Part shown: in pieces, positions 20,615 through 29,133 of the stretch
How positions within the stretch are numbered: the first letter of the stretch is position 1
Layout: the number at the start of each line of letters is the position of its first letter
NCBI RefSeq assembly: GCF_000023885.1
Contig: NC_013165.1
Coordinates: forward strand, 1 to 64,000
Reading direction: 5' to 3'
Origin: Slackia heliotrinireducens DSM 20476
GTDB lineage: Bacteria; Actinomycetota; Coriobacteriia; Coriobacteriales; Eggerthellaceae
DNA length: 64,000 nucleotides
The notes under the pieces: model-generated
Told to the model about the DNA's origin: nothing
What the model saw: only the letters and a program-made list of their open reading frames with translations
Database searches by the model: none
Program-made: the position numbers and the translations under genes

Positions 20615-21133
20615 ATGGAACCCGTATTCGAACAATCCGCAGACGAGAAACTCGAGGACGACGAGCGCTTCATGCGCGCAGCTATCGAGCAGGCGCATCT
20701 TGCCGAGTTGGACGGCGAGGTGCCGATCGGCGCCGTGGTCGTTTGCCAAGGTGAAATCATCGCCGAGGGACGCAATCATCGCGAGACCGACCAGGACCCT
20801 TCGGCCCATGCCGAGTTCAGCGCCATTATGCAGGCGTCCCGCGAGCTGGAGCGATGGCGTCTTCCCGACTGCACGGTCTATGTCACGCTGGAGCCCTGCA
20901 TCATGTGCTCGGGGCTTATGCATCAGGCCCGTATCGGCCGCTGCGTCTACGGCGCCCCCGACCCCAAAGCCGGCGCGCTGGGCACGTTGTACCAGGTACA
21001 CGCCGATGAGCGGCTTAACCACACCTTTGAGGTGACCTCAGGTGTGCTGCAAGACGAATGCGCCCGTCTGCTGAAAGATTTTTTCGCGCGCAAGCGCAGC
21101 CAGAAAAACATGAGCGGAAGGAAACTCCAATGA
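20615..21133 (+). CDS. tadA: tRNA-specific adenosine deaminase
   Basis: This enzyme deaminates A34 to inosine in tRNA-Arg(ACG), the tRNA encoded at 9.4 kb. The 172-residue protein has the zinc-dependent cytidine/adenosine deaminase fold with HAEFSAI (zinc His and catalytic Glu) and PCIMCSG (two zinc Cys), plus the GAPDPKAGALG loop typical of TadA. I prefer the ATG at 20615 because a perfect -10 box ends just before it; a start at 20606 would add three residues. The stop overlaps the ispE start (ATGA), indicating coupling. Confidence 0.95.
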   Translation: MEPVFEQSADEKLEDDERFMRAAIEQAHLAELDGEVPIGAVVVCQGEIIAEGRNHRETDQDPSAHAEFSAIMQASRELERWRLPDCTVYVTLEPCIMCSGLMHQARIGRCVYGAPDPKAGALGTLYQVHADERLNHTFEVTSGVLQDECARLLKDFFARKRSQKNMSGRKLQ

Positions 21134-22116
21134 ACCACGTGCGCGTGTTCTCGCCGGCCAAGGTGAATCTGCATCTTGATATCAGCGAGCGCCGGCCGGA
21201 CGGCTACCATGGGGCTTATTCCATCATGCATGCGCTGTCGATGCACGACATGCTGACCATGCGCCGTGAGTTTGCGGCGCCGGGCTCGGGCTTGGTTGTG
21301 GATGTGCATTGCGCCACCCATGGCGATATTGCTGAGCTGAACATTCCCGCAGAATCGAACATCGCTTACAAGGCCGTCGTCCGTCTTGCCGAGGCTCTTG
21401 GACGGACTGGGGATGATTCCGTTCTGATAGGTATCGACAAGAACATTCCCCATGCGGCGGGGCTAGGCGGCGGTTCGTCAAACGCCGCTGCAGCGCTGCT
21501 GGGTGCCTGTGCGCTATGGGATATAGACTTGGCCGACACTGGTGTTCGCGCGATCGTGGAGCAGGTGGCATCAGGATTGGGTGCCGACGTGCCTTTCTTC
21601 CTGCACGGCGGGTGCGTGGCCCTTACCGATAAGGGCGACATATACGAGCGTGACCTGGTGCCTAGCAAACGCAACGTGGTCATTGTGCGGCCTGAGGAGG
21701 GTGTTTCCACCGGCGCTGCCTATGCGGCATTCGACGCGAATCCGCCTCTGTCCAGCGACGAGGTCAAAGCGGACGCCCGTGCGGCTGAATCCGCCGACGA
21801 CCTGCATCTTTTCAACAACCTGGCTCCCGCTTCCGAAGGCCTGCTGCCGGTTCTGACCGATATTCGCGAGTGGTTGTCGGGCCATGCGGGCGTAGCGCAT
21901 GATGCAACCACAGGTGCGCCCCAGGTCCTTCTGTGCGGCAGTGGTTCGTCCACCTTCGCCATCTGCGACGACTTCGATGCGGCCTACAAGCTTGTGGGTG
22001 ACGCTCGATTGAACGGCTGGTGGGCCCGCAGCTGCAATTTCACCAGCGCAGGAGCGCGCGTGCTGCCCACGGCGGGTCAGGCCACCAACCTTGGTGCCGT
22101 GCAAAAGTCCTGGTAG
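21130..22116 (+). CDS. ispE: 4-diphosphocytidyl-2-C-methyl-D-erythritol kinase
   Basis: This GHMP kinase phosphorylates CDP-methylerythritol in the MEP pathway for isoprenoid precursors. The 328 residues begin VRVFSPAKVNLHLDISERRPDGYH, the classic IspE N-terminus, and carry the ATP-binding glycine/serine loop IPHAAGLGGGSSNAAAAL and a C-terminal GHMP motif (LLCGSGSSTFAI). The ATG overlaps the tadA stop by four bases. Length is slightly above the typical 280-310 owing to extra loops. A strong terminator follows. Confidence 0.95.
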   Translation: MNHVRVFSPAKVNLHLDISERRPDGYHGAYSIMHALSMHDMLTMRREFAAPGSGLVVDVHCATHGDIAELNIPAESNIAYKAVVRLAEALGRTGDDSVLIGIDKNIPHAAGLGGGSSNAAAALLGACALWDIDLADTGVRAIVEQVASGLGADVPFFLHGGCVALTDKGDIYERDLVPSKRNVVIVRPEEGVSTGAAYAAFDANPPLSSDEVKADARAAESADDLHLFNNLAPASEGLLPVLTDIREWLSGHAGVAHDATTGAPQVLLCGSGSSTFAICDDFDAAYKLVGDARLNGWWARSCNFTSAGARVLPTAGQATNLGAVQKSW

Positions 22117-22143
22117 TGCTCAAATACTCAAAGCCTGATCAAA

Positions 22144-22173
22144 AAGAGAGCAGCCCATGATGGCTGCTCTCTT
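22144..22173. terminator. Terminator between ispE and the convergent HAD gene
   Basis: A perfect 12-bp stem (AAGAGAGCAGCC / GGCTGCTCTCTT) around CATGAT lies between two convergent genes. A-rich sequence on one side and CTT on the other suggest it can act in both directions. Confidence 0.75.
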
Positions 22174-22275
22174 CATGCGGCCGATCGATGCATGAAGCCT
22201 CCCACGTTGTGCTTCAAAAGGTGTTCGGGAGGCGGATTCGCCAACTCAAAACCTGTTTCAGCCTTTAAATCCGGA

Positions 22276-22932
22276 TTACGCGAACGACAGGATATCCTCG
22301 ACTTGATGGATGACCGCGCTGGCTCCCGTGTCCCAGAGGGTTTGCTCGTCTTCGTAACCCCAGGTCACACCCACACCGAAAATCTGCGCGTTGGCGGCGG
22401 TGCGCATATCGAAGTTCGAGTCCCCAAAATAAGCCACGCGCTCCAGCGGCACGCCCAGCTGTTCGGCCACATAACGGATGCCCGTAGGGTCGGGTTTGCG
22501 AGGCACCGGCCCCGAACCCAGCACTAAGTCGAATTTCCCTGGTAAGAACTGCTCGATAACCGCCTTGGCTCCGCCGTCGTATTTGTTCGACAGCACGGCG
22601 GTCTTCTTGCCGCGGGCATGCAGCTCGTCGAGCACCTCGGGAATACCTGCGTAGGGCCTGGTCGCTTCTCCAAGGTGGTCCACATACGTGGCTTTCCACA
22701 GCTCGAACATGGCGTCCAAGGTTTCGGGACTGGTGTCCTTTGGTGACGCCGTCTCCACCAGACGCCTCTGACCGTCGCCTACCAGCAGGCGGATGTCCTC
22801 TAGCGTGATGGTGGGGAAGCCGAACTGCTTCAGGCAGATGTTTGTCGTGGTCAGCAGGTCGGGCAGGGTATGCAGAAGCGTTCCGTCCAGATCGAAAACG
22901 AACGCGTCGTAGGTGTTGCGTGCTGTGGTCAT
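22276..22932 (-). CDS. HAD-family phosphatase, phosphoglycolate phosphatase-like
   Basis: This 218-residue cytosolic haloacid dehalogenase hydrolase has all four motifs: I, VFDLDGTLLHT (nucleophile Asp14, general acid Asp16); II, VLSNK; III, the Lys in PRKPDPTG; and IV, YFGDSNFD. An alpha-helical cap lies between I and II. The pattern is closest to Gph/PGP-type enzymes, but substrate cannot be read from sequence. The start at 22932 follows AAAGGAG at good distance; an upstream ATG at 22959 lacks one. It is transcribed toward ispE and away from the NagB-like gene. Confidence 0.85.
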   Translation of the reverse strand: MTTARNTYDAFVFDLDGTLLHTLPDLLTTTNICLKQFGFPTITLEDIRLLVGDGQRRLVETASPKDTSPETLDAMFELWKATYVDHLGEATRPYAGIPEVLDELHARGKKTAVLSNKYDGGAKAVIEQFLPGKFDLVLGSGPVPRKPDPTGIRYVAEQLGVPLERVAYFGDSNFDMRTAANAQIFGVGVTWGYEDEQTLWDTGASAVIHQVEDILSFA

Positions 22933-23141
22933 GGTTCTCCTTTGCGGGTAGGCGACCATCGTACAACGCTGCGTGCTCGGTTCATGATCGGTTCACGCGG
23001 TTTCCACGCGCGGCGGCAAACGTTTCCACACTGGACGGCCGCGAAACAGTTTTTCGTTGCAGATGCCGGTTCCCATACGGTGCATCGCGACGCAGTGGCA
23101 TAATCGCGGGACATGAAAAACACGACTGGAGAGGACCTGCC

Positions 23142-23918
23142 ATGCAGATCATCGTCACCAAGGACGCCGAAGAGACCCGCGAAGCCGTCGCCGACGCCAT
23201 TACGGATCAGATTGCCGAAAACCCGGGTTCGGTGCTGGCGCTGTCCGCGGCTCCCGAAGCCTTGGCGGTTTACGACGTGCTCGCTGATCGATATGAGTCC
23301 GAGGCATTGGACTTCTCCCGTCTGGCCGTCTTCAACCTGGGCGAATACTGCGGCGTGCAAGCAACCGACGCCGATAGCGTGTATACCGCCATGCGCCGCC
23401 ACCTGTATGACCACGTCAACATGAACCCCGAGCATGCCTACGTGCCTGAAGGCATGAACGACGATGCCGCCGCCGTTTGCGACGGCTACGAGGCCCGCAT
23501 CCACCTTGAAGGCGGTATCGACCTGGTCGCGCTGCCGTTGGGCTCCGCCGGCGAGCTGGGCCTGAACGTCGGCGGCACCGAGTTCTCCAAAGAGACCCTG
23601 CTGGTAGAGGAACCCCGTCCTGCGTACACCATGGGCGTCGGCTCGATTATGGAGGCCGACCAGGTGGTCGTGTTCGCCAACGGCTCCGACATGGCGGATA
23701 TCGTGCGCGACGCGTTCTTCGGGCCGATCACCCCGGCGGTGCCGGCGTCTATTCTGCAATTCCACCCCGATACGACGGCCATCGTCGACGAGGCGGCCTT
23801 CGAATCCTGCTTCGACCTGGTCGAAGGCGACGACTGCGATTGCGGCTGCGACGATGACGAATGCTGCCACGGCGAGCATCACCGCAACGGCGAGTGCTGC
23901 GGTAAACAACACCACTAG
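23142..23918 (+). CDS. NagB-like (glucosamine-6-phosphate isomerase family) protein with degenerate active site and Cys/His-rich tail
   Basis: The 258 residues follow the NagB/RpiA/SolB-like fold: MQIIVTKDAEETREAVADAI, VLALSAAPEALAVYDVL (normally the phosphate loop), RLAVFNLGEYCG (normally FNMDEYVG) and VALPLGSAGELGLNVGGTEF (normally GVGxDGHIAFNEP). The residues of E. coli NagB equivalent to Asp72, Asp141 and His143 are missing, so deaminase activity is unlikely. The last 30 residues, from DDCDCGCDDDECC to GKQHH, are unusually rich in Cys, His and Asp, like a metal-binding tail. The ATG at 23142 follows GAGAGGAC. A CATAAT -10-like box lies about 40 bp upstream. No amino-sugar genes are nearby. 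Confidence 0.75.
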   Translation: MQIIVTKDAEETREAVADAITDQIAENPGSVLALSAAPEALAVYDVLADRYESEALDFSRLAVFNLGEYCGVQATDADSVYTAMRRHLYDHVNMNPEHAYVPEGMNDDAAAVCDGYEARIHLEGGIDLVALPLGSAGELGLNVGGTEFSKETLLVEEPRPAYTMGVGSIMEADQVVVFANGSDMADIVRDAFFGPITPAVPASILQFHPDTTAIVDEAAFESCFDLVEGDDCDCGCDDDECCHGEHHRNGECCGKQHH

Positions 23919-24027
23919 TTTTCACGGCCGCGGGTTAGCGGTTGCGTCGAATTTAGTGGTGCATGAAGGGCCTCAACGCCTGTCCAGATGTCGGGTTAGC
24001 GCCCGTCCTACCAGATCTGCAAGGCCG

Positions 24028-24186
24028 ATGAGGTAGGATAAGCGAGTTTTCTATATGCCCACCCTGTCCGAGGGCCTGTTCTGCCGTCGAAAACGCCTCA
24101 TTAGTTGTACATATATTTTAAAACGTCAGCGAAAACCCGCCGAAACAGGCTCCGCCGTATAGAAAACTCGCCTATCCTACCTCATT
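24028..24186. repeat. MITE-like palindromic element
   Basis: Inverted ends of 28 bp with one mismatch (24028-24055 and 24158-24185; core AGCGAGTTTTCTATA) flank about 100 bp. The inner part is itself an imperfect palindrome (GGCCTGTT at 24074 against AACAGGCTCC near 24152). No reading frame is present. It fills the first half of the 583-bp gap between the NagB-like gene and cydA. No target duplication is visible. The rest of the gap (24187-24501) has no gene and no clear promoter. Confidence 0.75.
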
Positions 24187-24501
24187 GACCCTTCCGGCCT
24201 TGCATCGTTGCCTGTCGGCGCGAAGCCGCCTGCATCCGTCGGCACATCCGCACCCGTGATGCCTTGCATGCAGGGGCGGTTGCTGCCAACTGTGCCGTAT
24301 CTCGGAGTAATATATTGCAGTTTCGACGCTTCAATAATGGTATCATGTTCACAATGTCTACAAATGCGTCCAACAGGGCGCAAAGGCATCTGAATTTTGC
24401 CTTCGACCTGCGAACATGTGGTAATACATATGCTCCCAGCAACGAAGGCAAAGCCGTTGGCCGGCGCCGCTCCGGCGCCTCAAGAGGGAAGGGGGTGCAC
24501 C

Positions 24502-25902
24502 ATGGAGCTATTCACCGATGTCGTCTTCCTGTCGCGATTGCAGTTTGCTTTGGTGGTCATTTTCCACTTCTGCTTCGTGCCGCTGTCGGTCGGTACCGGT
24601 TTGATCATGGCCATCATGGAAACCCGTTACTACAAGTCGCGCGACCCGAAGGACGCAGCCATCGCACGGTTCTGGGTGAAGATATTCACCACCTGCTTTG
24701 CGGTGGGCGTGGCATCCGGCATCACGATGGAGTTCAGCTTCGGCACCAACTGGGCCGACTACAGCCGTTTCGTCGGCGACATCTTCGGCGCGCCGCTGGC
24801 TGCCGAGGCCCTGTTCGCGTTCTTCCTGGAATCCACGTTCCTCGGCGTCGTCATTTTCGGCCGCGACAAGATCAGCCCGAAGTTCTACCTGGTCAGCGCC
24901 TGGCTGGTTGAGTTCGGAAGCTGCCTGTCCGCGCTGTGGATTCTGATCGCCAACTCTTGGATGCAAACCCCCGCAGGCGCCGAGCTGTCCGCCGACGGCT
25001 CCAAAGCGGTCATGACCAACTTCCTGCAGGCGGCGTTCAACCCCTCCACCGGCCCGCGCTTCTTCCACACCGTGACCGCCATCATGGTCGTGGGTTCCTT
25101 CGTCGCCATCGCCGTTGCCGCATGGTACATCCGCAAGGGAACCTTCAAGGACTTCGCCACCAAGACCCTCAAGGTCGGCGTCGTGTGCGCCCTGGTTTCC
25201 ACCTGCGCGCTGCTGGTTTCCGCCCACTCCGCTGCTGTGACGGTCGCCGACGAGCAGCCCTCCAAAATTGCCATGATGGAAGGCCACTACGAATCCGGCA
25301 CGCTGCCGCTCTATGCGGTCGGCGTGGTCGATACCGAAAACGAGCAGGTCATCGCCCCGTTGCAGCTGCCCGGTTTCACCAGCTTCCTGGCATCCAACAG
25401 TTTCGACACCGAATACCCCGGCTTGAACGACATCGCCGCCGAGAATGAGGACATCGTGGTCGAAGATATGCCCGTTCAACTGGTGTTTCAGACGTATCAC
25501 CTGATGGTCGCCCTGTTCGGCGTCATCTGCGTGGTTCTGCTGCTGGGCCTCATCGCCGTCTTCAAGAAGGGCAGCACCCTGTCCTCCAAGAAGTGGTGGC
25601 AGTGGCTCATGATCATCTGCCCCGTGTTCCCGATGCTCGCCATCCAGTCCGGCTGGGCCGTCGCCGAAGTCGGCCGCCAGCCCTACGTCGTGTACCCGGC
25701 CACCAGCTCGCCCGAAGGCATCCAGCTGCTGACCAGCGAGGCCACCTCGTCGCTGACCTCCGGCGAACTCATCATCACACTGATCCTGTTCGCTGTCGTG
25801 TACGCGCTGATTGCCGTGGCGTTCGTCCGCCTGCTGAGCTTCATCATCAAGAAGGGCCCCGATATGGTGGATGATGTTGTTGAAGAAGAGGGGGTGAAGT
25901 AA
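24502..25902 (+). CDS. cydA: Cytochrome bd quinol oxidase subunit I
   Basis: This membrane subunit of the high-affinity bd oxidase binds hemes b558, b595 and d and oxidises quinol. Of its 466 residues, MELFTDVVFLSRLQFALVVIF leads to His22, the likely heme ligand. GRQPYVVYP, the conserved segment next to the quinol site, is present, and about nine hydrophobic helices can be traced. The Q-loop is short, as in many actinobacterial and Gram-positive enzymes. The ATG at 24502 follows a GGGAAGGGGG ribosome site; earlier in-frame starts add non-family sequence. cydB follows after 2 bp. The pair probably serves oxygen scavenging or microaerobic respiration in an anaerobe. Confidence 0.96.
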   Translation: MELFTDVVFLSRLQFALVVIFHFCFVPLSVGTGLIMAIMETRYYKSRDPKDAAIARFWVKIFTTCFAVGVASGITMEFSFGTNWADYSRFVGDIFGAPLAAEALFAFFLESTFLGVVIFGRDKISPKFYLVSAWLVEFGSCLSALWILIANSWMQTPAGAELSADGSKAVMTNFLQAAFNPSTGPRFFHTVTAIMVVGSFVAIAVAAWYIRKGTFKDFATKTLKVGVVCALVSTCALLVSAHSAAVTVADEQPSKIAMMEGHYESGTLPLYAVGVVDTENEQVIAPLQLPGFTSFLASNSFDTEYPGLNDIAAENEDIVVEDMPVQLVFQTYHLMVALFGVICVVLLLGLIAVFKKGSTLSSKKWWQWLMIICPVFPMLAIQSGWAVAEVGRQPYVVYPATSSPEGIQLLTSEATSSLTSGELIITLILFAVVYALIAVAFVRLLSFIIKKGPDMVDDVVEEEGVK

Positions 25903-25904
25903 CC

Positions 25905-26945
25905 ATGAGTATTTGGGCAATTATCTGGTATGTCCTGGTGTTCGTGCTCATCGCCGGATACTTCATTCTTGACGGTTTTGATCTGGGCGCGGGCGTCCTA
26001 AGTCCGTTTATCGCCAAAAACGACGAAGAGAAACTTACGCTCATGAAGGCCATCGGACCTGTGTGGGACGGTAACGAGGTGTGGCTGCTCACGGGCGGCG
26101 GCGCGCTGTTTGCCGCATTTGCCCCAGCGTACGCGACCACCTTCTCCGGGTTCTACCTGGCCATCATCCTGGTGCTGATGGGCCTGATCATTCGCGCGGT
26201 GTCCGTCGAGTTCGCAGCCCACGATCCCGCGTGGCGCAAGCTGTGGTTCGTGCTGTTCTTCATCGGATCGCTGCTGCCGGCTCTGCTCTACGGCGTGGCT
26301 GTCGGCAACATCTACGCCGGCATTCCCATGGACGCTGCCGGCAACTACATCGGTGTCCCGCTGATCGGGCTGGTCACCCCGTTCACGCTGCTTTGCGGCT
26401 TGCTGGGTCTGACCATGTGCATCCTGCAGGGTGCTTGCTGGCTGTCCGTCAAGGCCCCGCTGGAAGGCGAGCTTCTGGCTCGCGCCCGCGGCCTGCGCCG
26501 CCCCGTGGCCATCGTAGCCATCGTGCTGTTCGCCCTGGTTACCTTGTATGCGCTGTTCATCATTAAGCCTGAGCTGGCCGCTGGCCTGGGCGTCCTGCGC
26601 ATCCTGTTCGCGCTGGTCGTCGTAGCGGCTCTGGTTTTCGTGTTGCTGAAGGCCGTACAGCCCGAGGCTTCCGACCTGACCATCTTCCTGGTTGCGTCCG
26701 TAGCATGCTTCGCGCTGGTTGGTCTGCTGGCATCCAGTATGTTCCCGACCTTTGTGGTGTCCGGCTCCGGCGACCCGCTGACCCCGTTCATGACCGCCAC
26801 CGAAGGTGCTGCGATTACCGCCGCCGACGCGTCCGGCGACCTGACCCTGAAGTGGATGTTCGGCATCACCTGCGTGGCTCTGCCGCTGGTATTGCTGTAT
26901 CACTTCCTGGTGTACCGCACCTTCGCCGGCCGCTTGGCAGACTAA
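25905..26945 (+). CDS. cydB: Cytochrome bd quinol oxidase subunit II
   Basis: This is the second membrane subunit of bd oxidase. The 346 residues begin with the family hallmark WAIIWYVLVFVLIAGYFILDGFDLGAG, followed by IGPVWDGNEVWLLTGGGALFAAF. About eight to nine transmembrane segments are visible and the length matches other CydB proteins. It starts two bases after cydA. No cydCD heme/thiol exporter genes follow here; they may be elsewhere. A terminator lies 27 bp downstream. Confidence 0.96.
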   Translation: MSIWAIIWYVLVFVLIAGYFILDGFDLGAGVLSPFIAKNDEEKLTLMKAIGPVWDGNEVWLLTGGGALFAAFAPAYATTFSGFYLAIILVLMGLIIRAVSVEFAAHDPAWRKLWFVLFFIGSLLPALLYGVAVGNIYAGIPMDAAGNYIGVPLIGLVTPFTLLCGLLGLTMCILQGACWLSVKAPLEGELLARARGLRRPVAIVAIVLFALVTLYALFIIKPELAAGLGVLRILFALVVVAALVFVLLKAVQPEASDLTIFLVASVACFALVGLLASSMFPTFVVSGSGDPLTPFMTATEGAAITAADASGDLTLKWMFGITCVALPLVLLYHFLVYRTFAGRLAD

Positions 26946-26971
26946 CGCTCCGACAGCACGCTGCCGTTGCT

Positions 26972-26999
26972 GGGCCGCTCCTTCGGGGGCGGCCCTTTT
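26972..26999 (+). terminator. cydAB terminator
   Basis: A 7-bp GC stem (GGGCCGC / GCGGCCC) with a 10-nt loop is followed by TTTT. Confidence 0.8.
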
Positions 27000-27056
27000 G
27001 CGTGCCGCGGTCGGACGCGAGTTGTATACTGGATGCATTCGACGAAAGGAGCTCAG

Positions 27057-27500
27057 ATGCAATACGACGAACTGAAGGAACTGATTAAAGACGCCATGCG
27101 CGCGAAGGATAAGGTGCGCCTGTCCATCCTGCGCCAGCTTTCGGGCGAGATCAAGAACATCGAGGTGAACGAGCGTCGCGAGATCACCGAGGCCGACGTC
27201 GACGCCATGACGAAGCGCCTGATCAAGCAGACGAAAGAAACCCTGGAAGGTTCCGAAAAGGCCGGCACCGACCAGGAGCGCACCGACAATCTGCGCAGGC
27301 AAGTTGAGATTCTGGAAGAGCTGCTGCCCGAGCAGGTCTCTGGCGAGGCGCTGGACCAGCTGATTACGAAGACCCTGGCAGAGGTGGGCGCAACCACCAA
27401 GCGCGATATGGGCAAGGTCATGGGCGCGTTGACCAAGCAGACCGGCGGAAACTTCGACAAGTCCGCAGCCGCCGCCAAGATCGGCAAACTGCTGTCGTAG
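27057..27500 (+). CDS. GatB/YqeY domain protein
   Basis: This 147-residue cytosolic protein of the YqeY family resembles the C-terminal tRNA-binding tail domain of GatB. It shows MQYDELKELIKDAMRAKDKVRLSILRQL, EEREI-type helices (VNERREITEADVD), LEELLPEQVSGEALDQL and the C-terminal KRDMGKVMGALTKQTGG ... IGKLLS. The role is not firmly established; it is thought linked to tRNA amidation or stress. The ATG at 27057 has GAAAGGAG at ideal spacing, and TATACT (27025-27030) may be its -10 box. Confidence 0.92.
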   Translation: MQYDELKELIKDAMRAKDKVRLSILRQLSGEIKNIEVNERREITEADVDAMTKRLIKQTKETLEGSEKAGTDQERTDNLRRQVEILEELLPEQVSGEALDQLITKTLAEVGATTKRDMGKVMGALTKQTGGNFDKSAAAAKIGKLLS

Positions 27501-27634
27501 GTCGAAACCCCGATTCGGGCAGGTTCCGAAGCCGGGAAGGCAGAAAACCCCCGATTCGGGCGAACGTCGCGGGTGACGCGGTTGGAATAACGGGGGAGCG
27601 GCCAAACCGTTCCCCAACTGATAAAGGAGTTGCT

Positions 27635-29029
27635 TTGGCGGGGTCGAAATCGAAAAAGCGCAGCAAGAAGAGCCGCGGCACCGCATCGCGTCCGACGCCG
27701 CGCCGGCAGCAGCTTACGCCTGCGACCACGGTTGCCCACATCCCGCTGGAGCTTCCCGAACCCGCGCCCGACAACCCGCCGCTGAACGAATGGATCGTTC
27801 GATATCTGACCATCTACCAGGAGTATCTGATCGGAGCCGCAAACAAGGGCGTCGAATTCGGCGAGCCCTACCAGCATGACGACGCCTGCCGCGAGGTCAA
27901 GGAGCGCCTGCGTGAAAAGGGCGTCACCTTCCGCAACGGCGAAGCCAGCATCGTGCATGGCGACATCTCCACCGCATGCATCGCTTGCACCGGCGGCGAC
28001 AGCCAGTCGTTCTTCTACTCATTGCGCTGCCCTAAGAACTGCTTCTTCTGTTTCAACCACAATCAGAATAACTACGCCGGTTACTTGGACGACGACCGCG
28101 ATTGGCGAAGCGAACTTGCCGCCATTATGGAAGCGGGCCGACCCATGACGCATTTGGCCCTGACCGGCGGCGAGCCGCTCATGAGGCCCGACGAGGCGTG
28201 CGCTTTTTTCGAAATAGCCCGCGCGAACTGGCCCGATGCGCATCTGCGGCTGTACACGTCGGGCGAAGGTCTCACCCGCGAGATTATGGAGCGTCTGGTG
28301 GCGGCGGGCATGAACGAGATTCGCTTCAGCATCAAGCTGGATGTGGACACGATTCTTACTCCGCAGGACTTCGAGTTCATCCGCATGTCCTGCGAGTTCC
28401 CAGTCAGCACCATGGTGGAAATGCCCGTCATGCCTGGCACGTTCGACCAGATGACAGGCATTTTGCGCGAACTGGACGCCCTGGGCGCTTTCGGCATCAA
28501 CCTGCTGGAATTCTGCTATGCCAAGCACAACTGGCCTGAGTTCGCCAAGCGTGGCTTCAAGGTGAAGAACCCGCCGTTCACGGTTCTTTACGACTGGGGT
28601 TATGCGGGGTCACACCCTATCGAGGGAAGTGACCTAGAGTGCCTGAGGTTGTTGGAATACGCCGCTGACCAAGGGCTGCGCCTAGGCGTGCACTACTGCT
28701 CGCTGGAAAACAAACACCGCGACCAGGTGTACCAGATGAACCACATGGCGCCGTTCTCGAACCCGTGCTTCGCCATGGACGACGGCGATTTCTATTGGAA
28801 GACATGCAAGGTGTTCGGCGCCGATGTGGCGCCCGTGCGCCGGCTGCTGGAATCCGTCGACGCCGCTGGCCGCCTGTGGAGCTACGACGCCGAAGATGAT
28901 TGCCTGGCGTTCAACTCGCAGCTGCGCGACCGTGTGCTCGAGCTGCCCGTTCGCGTCATGACTTCGGCGAACATCCTGGTCAAATACCCCGAAGGTGTCA
29001 TGCTTCGCGAACTTGGCCTTTTCGATTAA
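27635..29029 (+). CDS. Radical SAM protein of unassigned function
   Basis: The 464 residues carry a radical SAM cluster motif CPKNCFFC (Cys132, 136, 139; CX3CX2C) and the SAM-contacting LALTGGEPLMRP segment, within a TIM-barrel-like middle. An ACIACTGGD segment just before the cluster adds two cysteines, and NPCFAMDDGDFYWKTC near residue 380 could hold an auxiliary metal site. The N-terminal 25 residues are Lys/Arg/Ser-rich. The start is a TTG at 27635 with AAAGGAG 6 bp upstream. It is flanked by yqeY and, convergently, by the murE pair across a palindrome. I do not recognise a substrate; no precursor peptide gene is seen next to it. Confidence 0.8.
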   Translation: MAGSKSKKRSKKSRGTASRPTPRRQQLTPATTVAHIPLELPEPAPDNPPLNEWIVRYLTIYQEYLIGAANKGVEFGEPYQHDDACREVKERLREKGVTFRNGEASIVHGDISTACIACTGGDSQSFFYSLRCPKNCFFCFNHNQNNYAGYLDDDRDWRSELAAIMEAGRPMTHLALTGGEPLMRPDEACAFFEIARANWPDAHLRLYTSGEGLTREIMERLVAAGMNEIRFSIKLDVDTILTPQDFEFIRMSCEFPVSTMVEMPVMPGTFDQMTGILRELDALGAFGINLLEFCYAKHNWPEFAKRGFKVKNPPFTVLYDWGYAGSHPIEGSDLECLRLLEYAADQGLRLGVHYCSLENKHRDQVYQMNHMAPFSNPCFAMDDGDFYWKTCKVFGADVAPVRRLLESVDAAGRLWSYDAEDDCLAFNSQLRDRVLELPVRVMTSANILVKYPEGVMLRELGLFD

Positions 29030-29034
29030 CGCTT

Positions 29035-29118
29035 GCGGGACGGCGGGGACGGAGGGTATTGTCCCTTCGTTGACGCGCGTCAACGAAGGGACAATACCCT
29101 CCGTCCCCGTCGTCCCGC
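29035..29118. repeat. Long palindrome, family A copy 2
   Basis: Arms 29035-29074 and 29079-29118 are complementary at 39 of 40 positions around GCGC. The sequence is nearly the same as the palindrome at 19339-19424 (shared GGGGACGGAGGG and TATTGTCCCTTCGTTGAC blocks). Here it lies between convergent genes, starting 5 bp after the radical SAM stop codon, so its hairpin might also end transcription from both sides. Confidence 0.85.
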
Positions 29119-29133
29119 CCTGACCCGCTGCAG

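Noticed and set aside
26000-27686. A 562-codon minus-strand open frame across cydB and yqeY
   Set aside because: Shadow of two well-recognised plus-strand genes.
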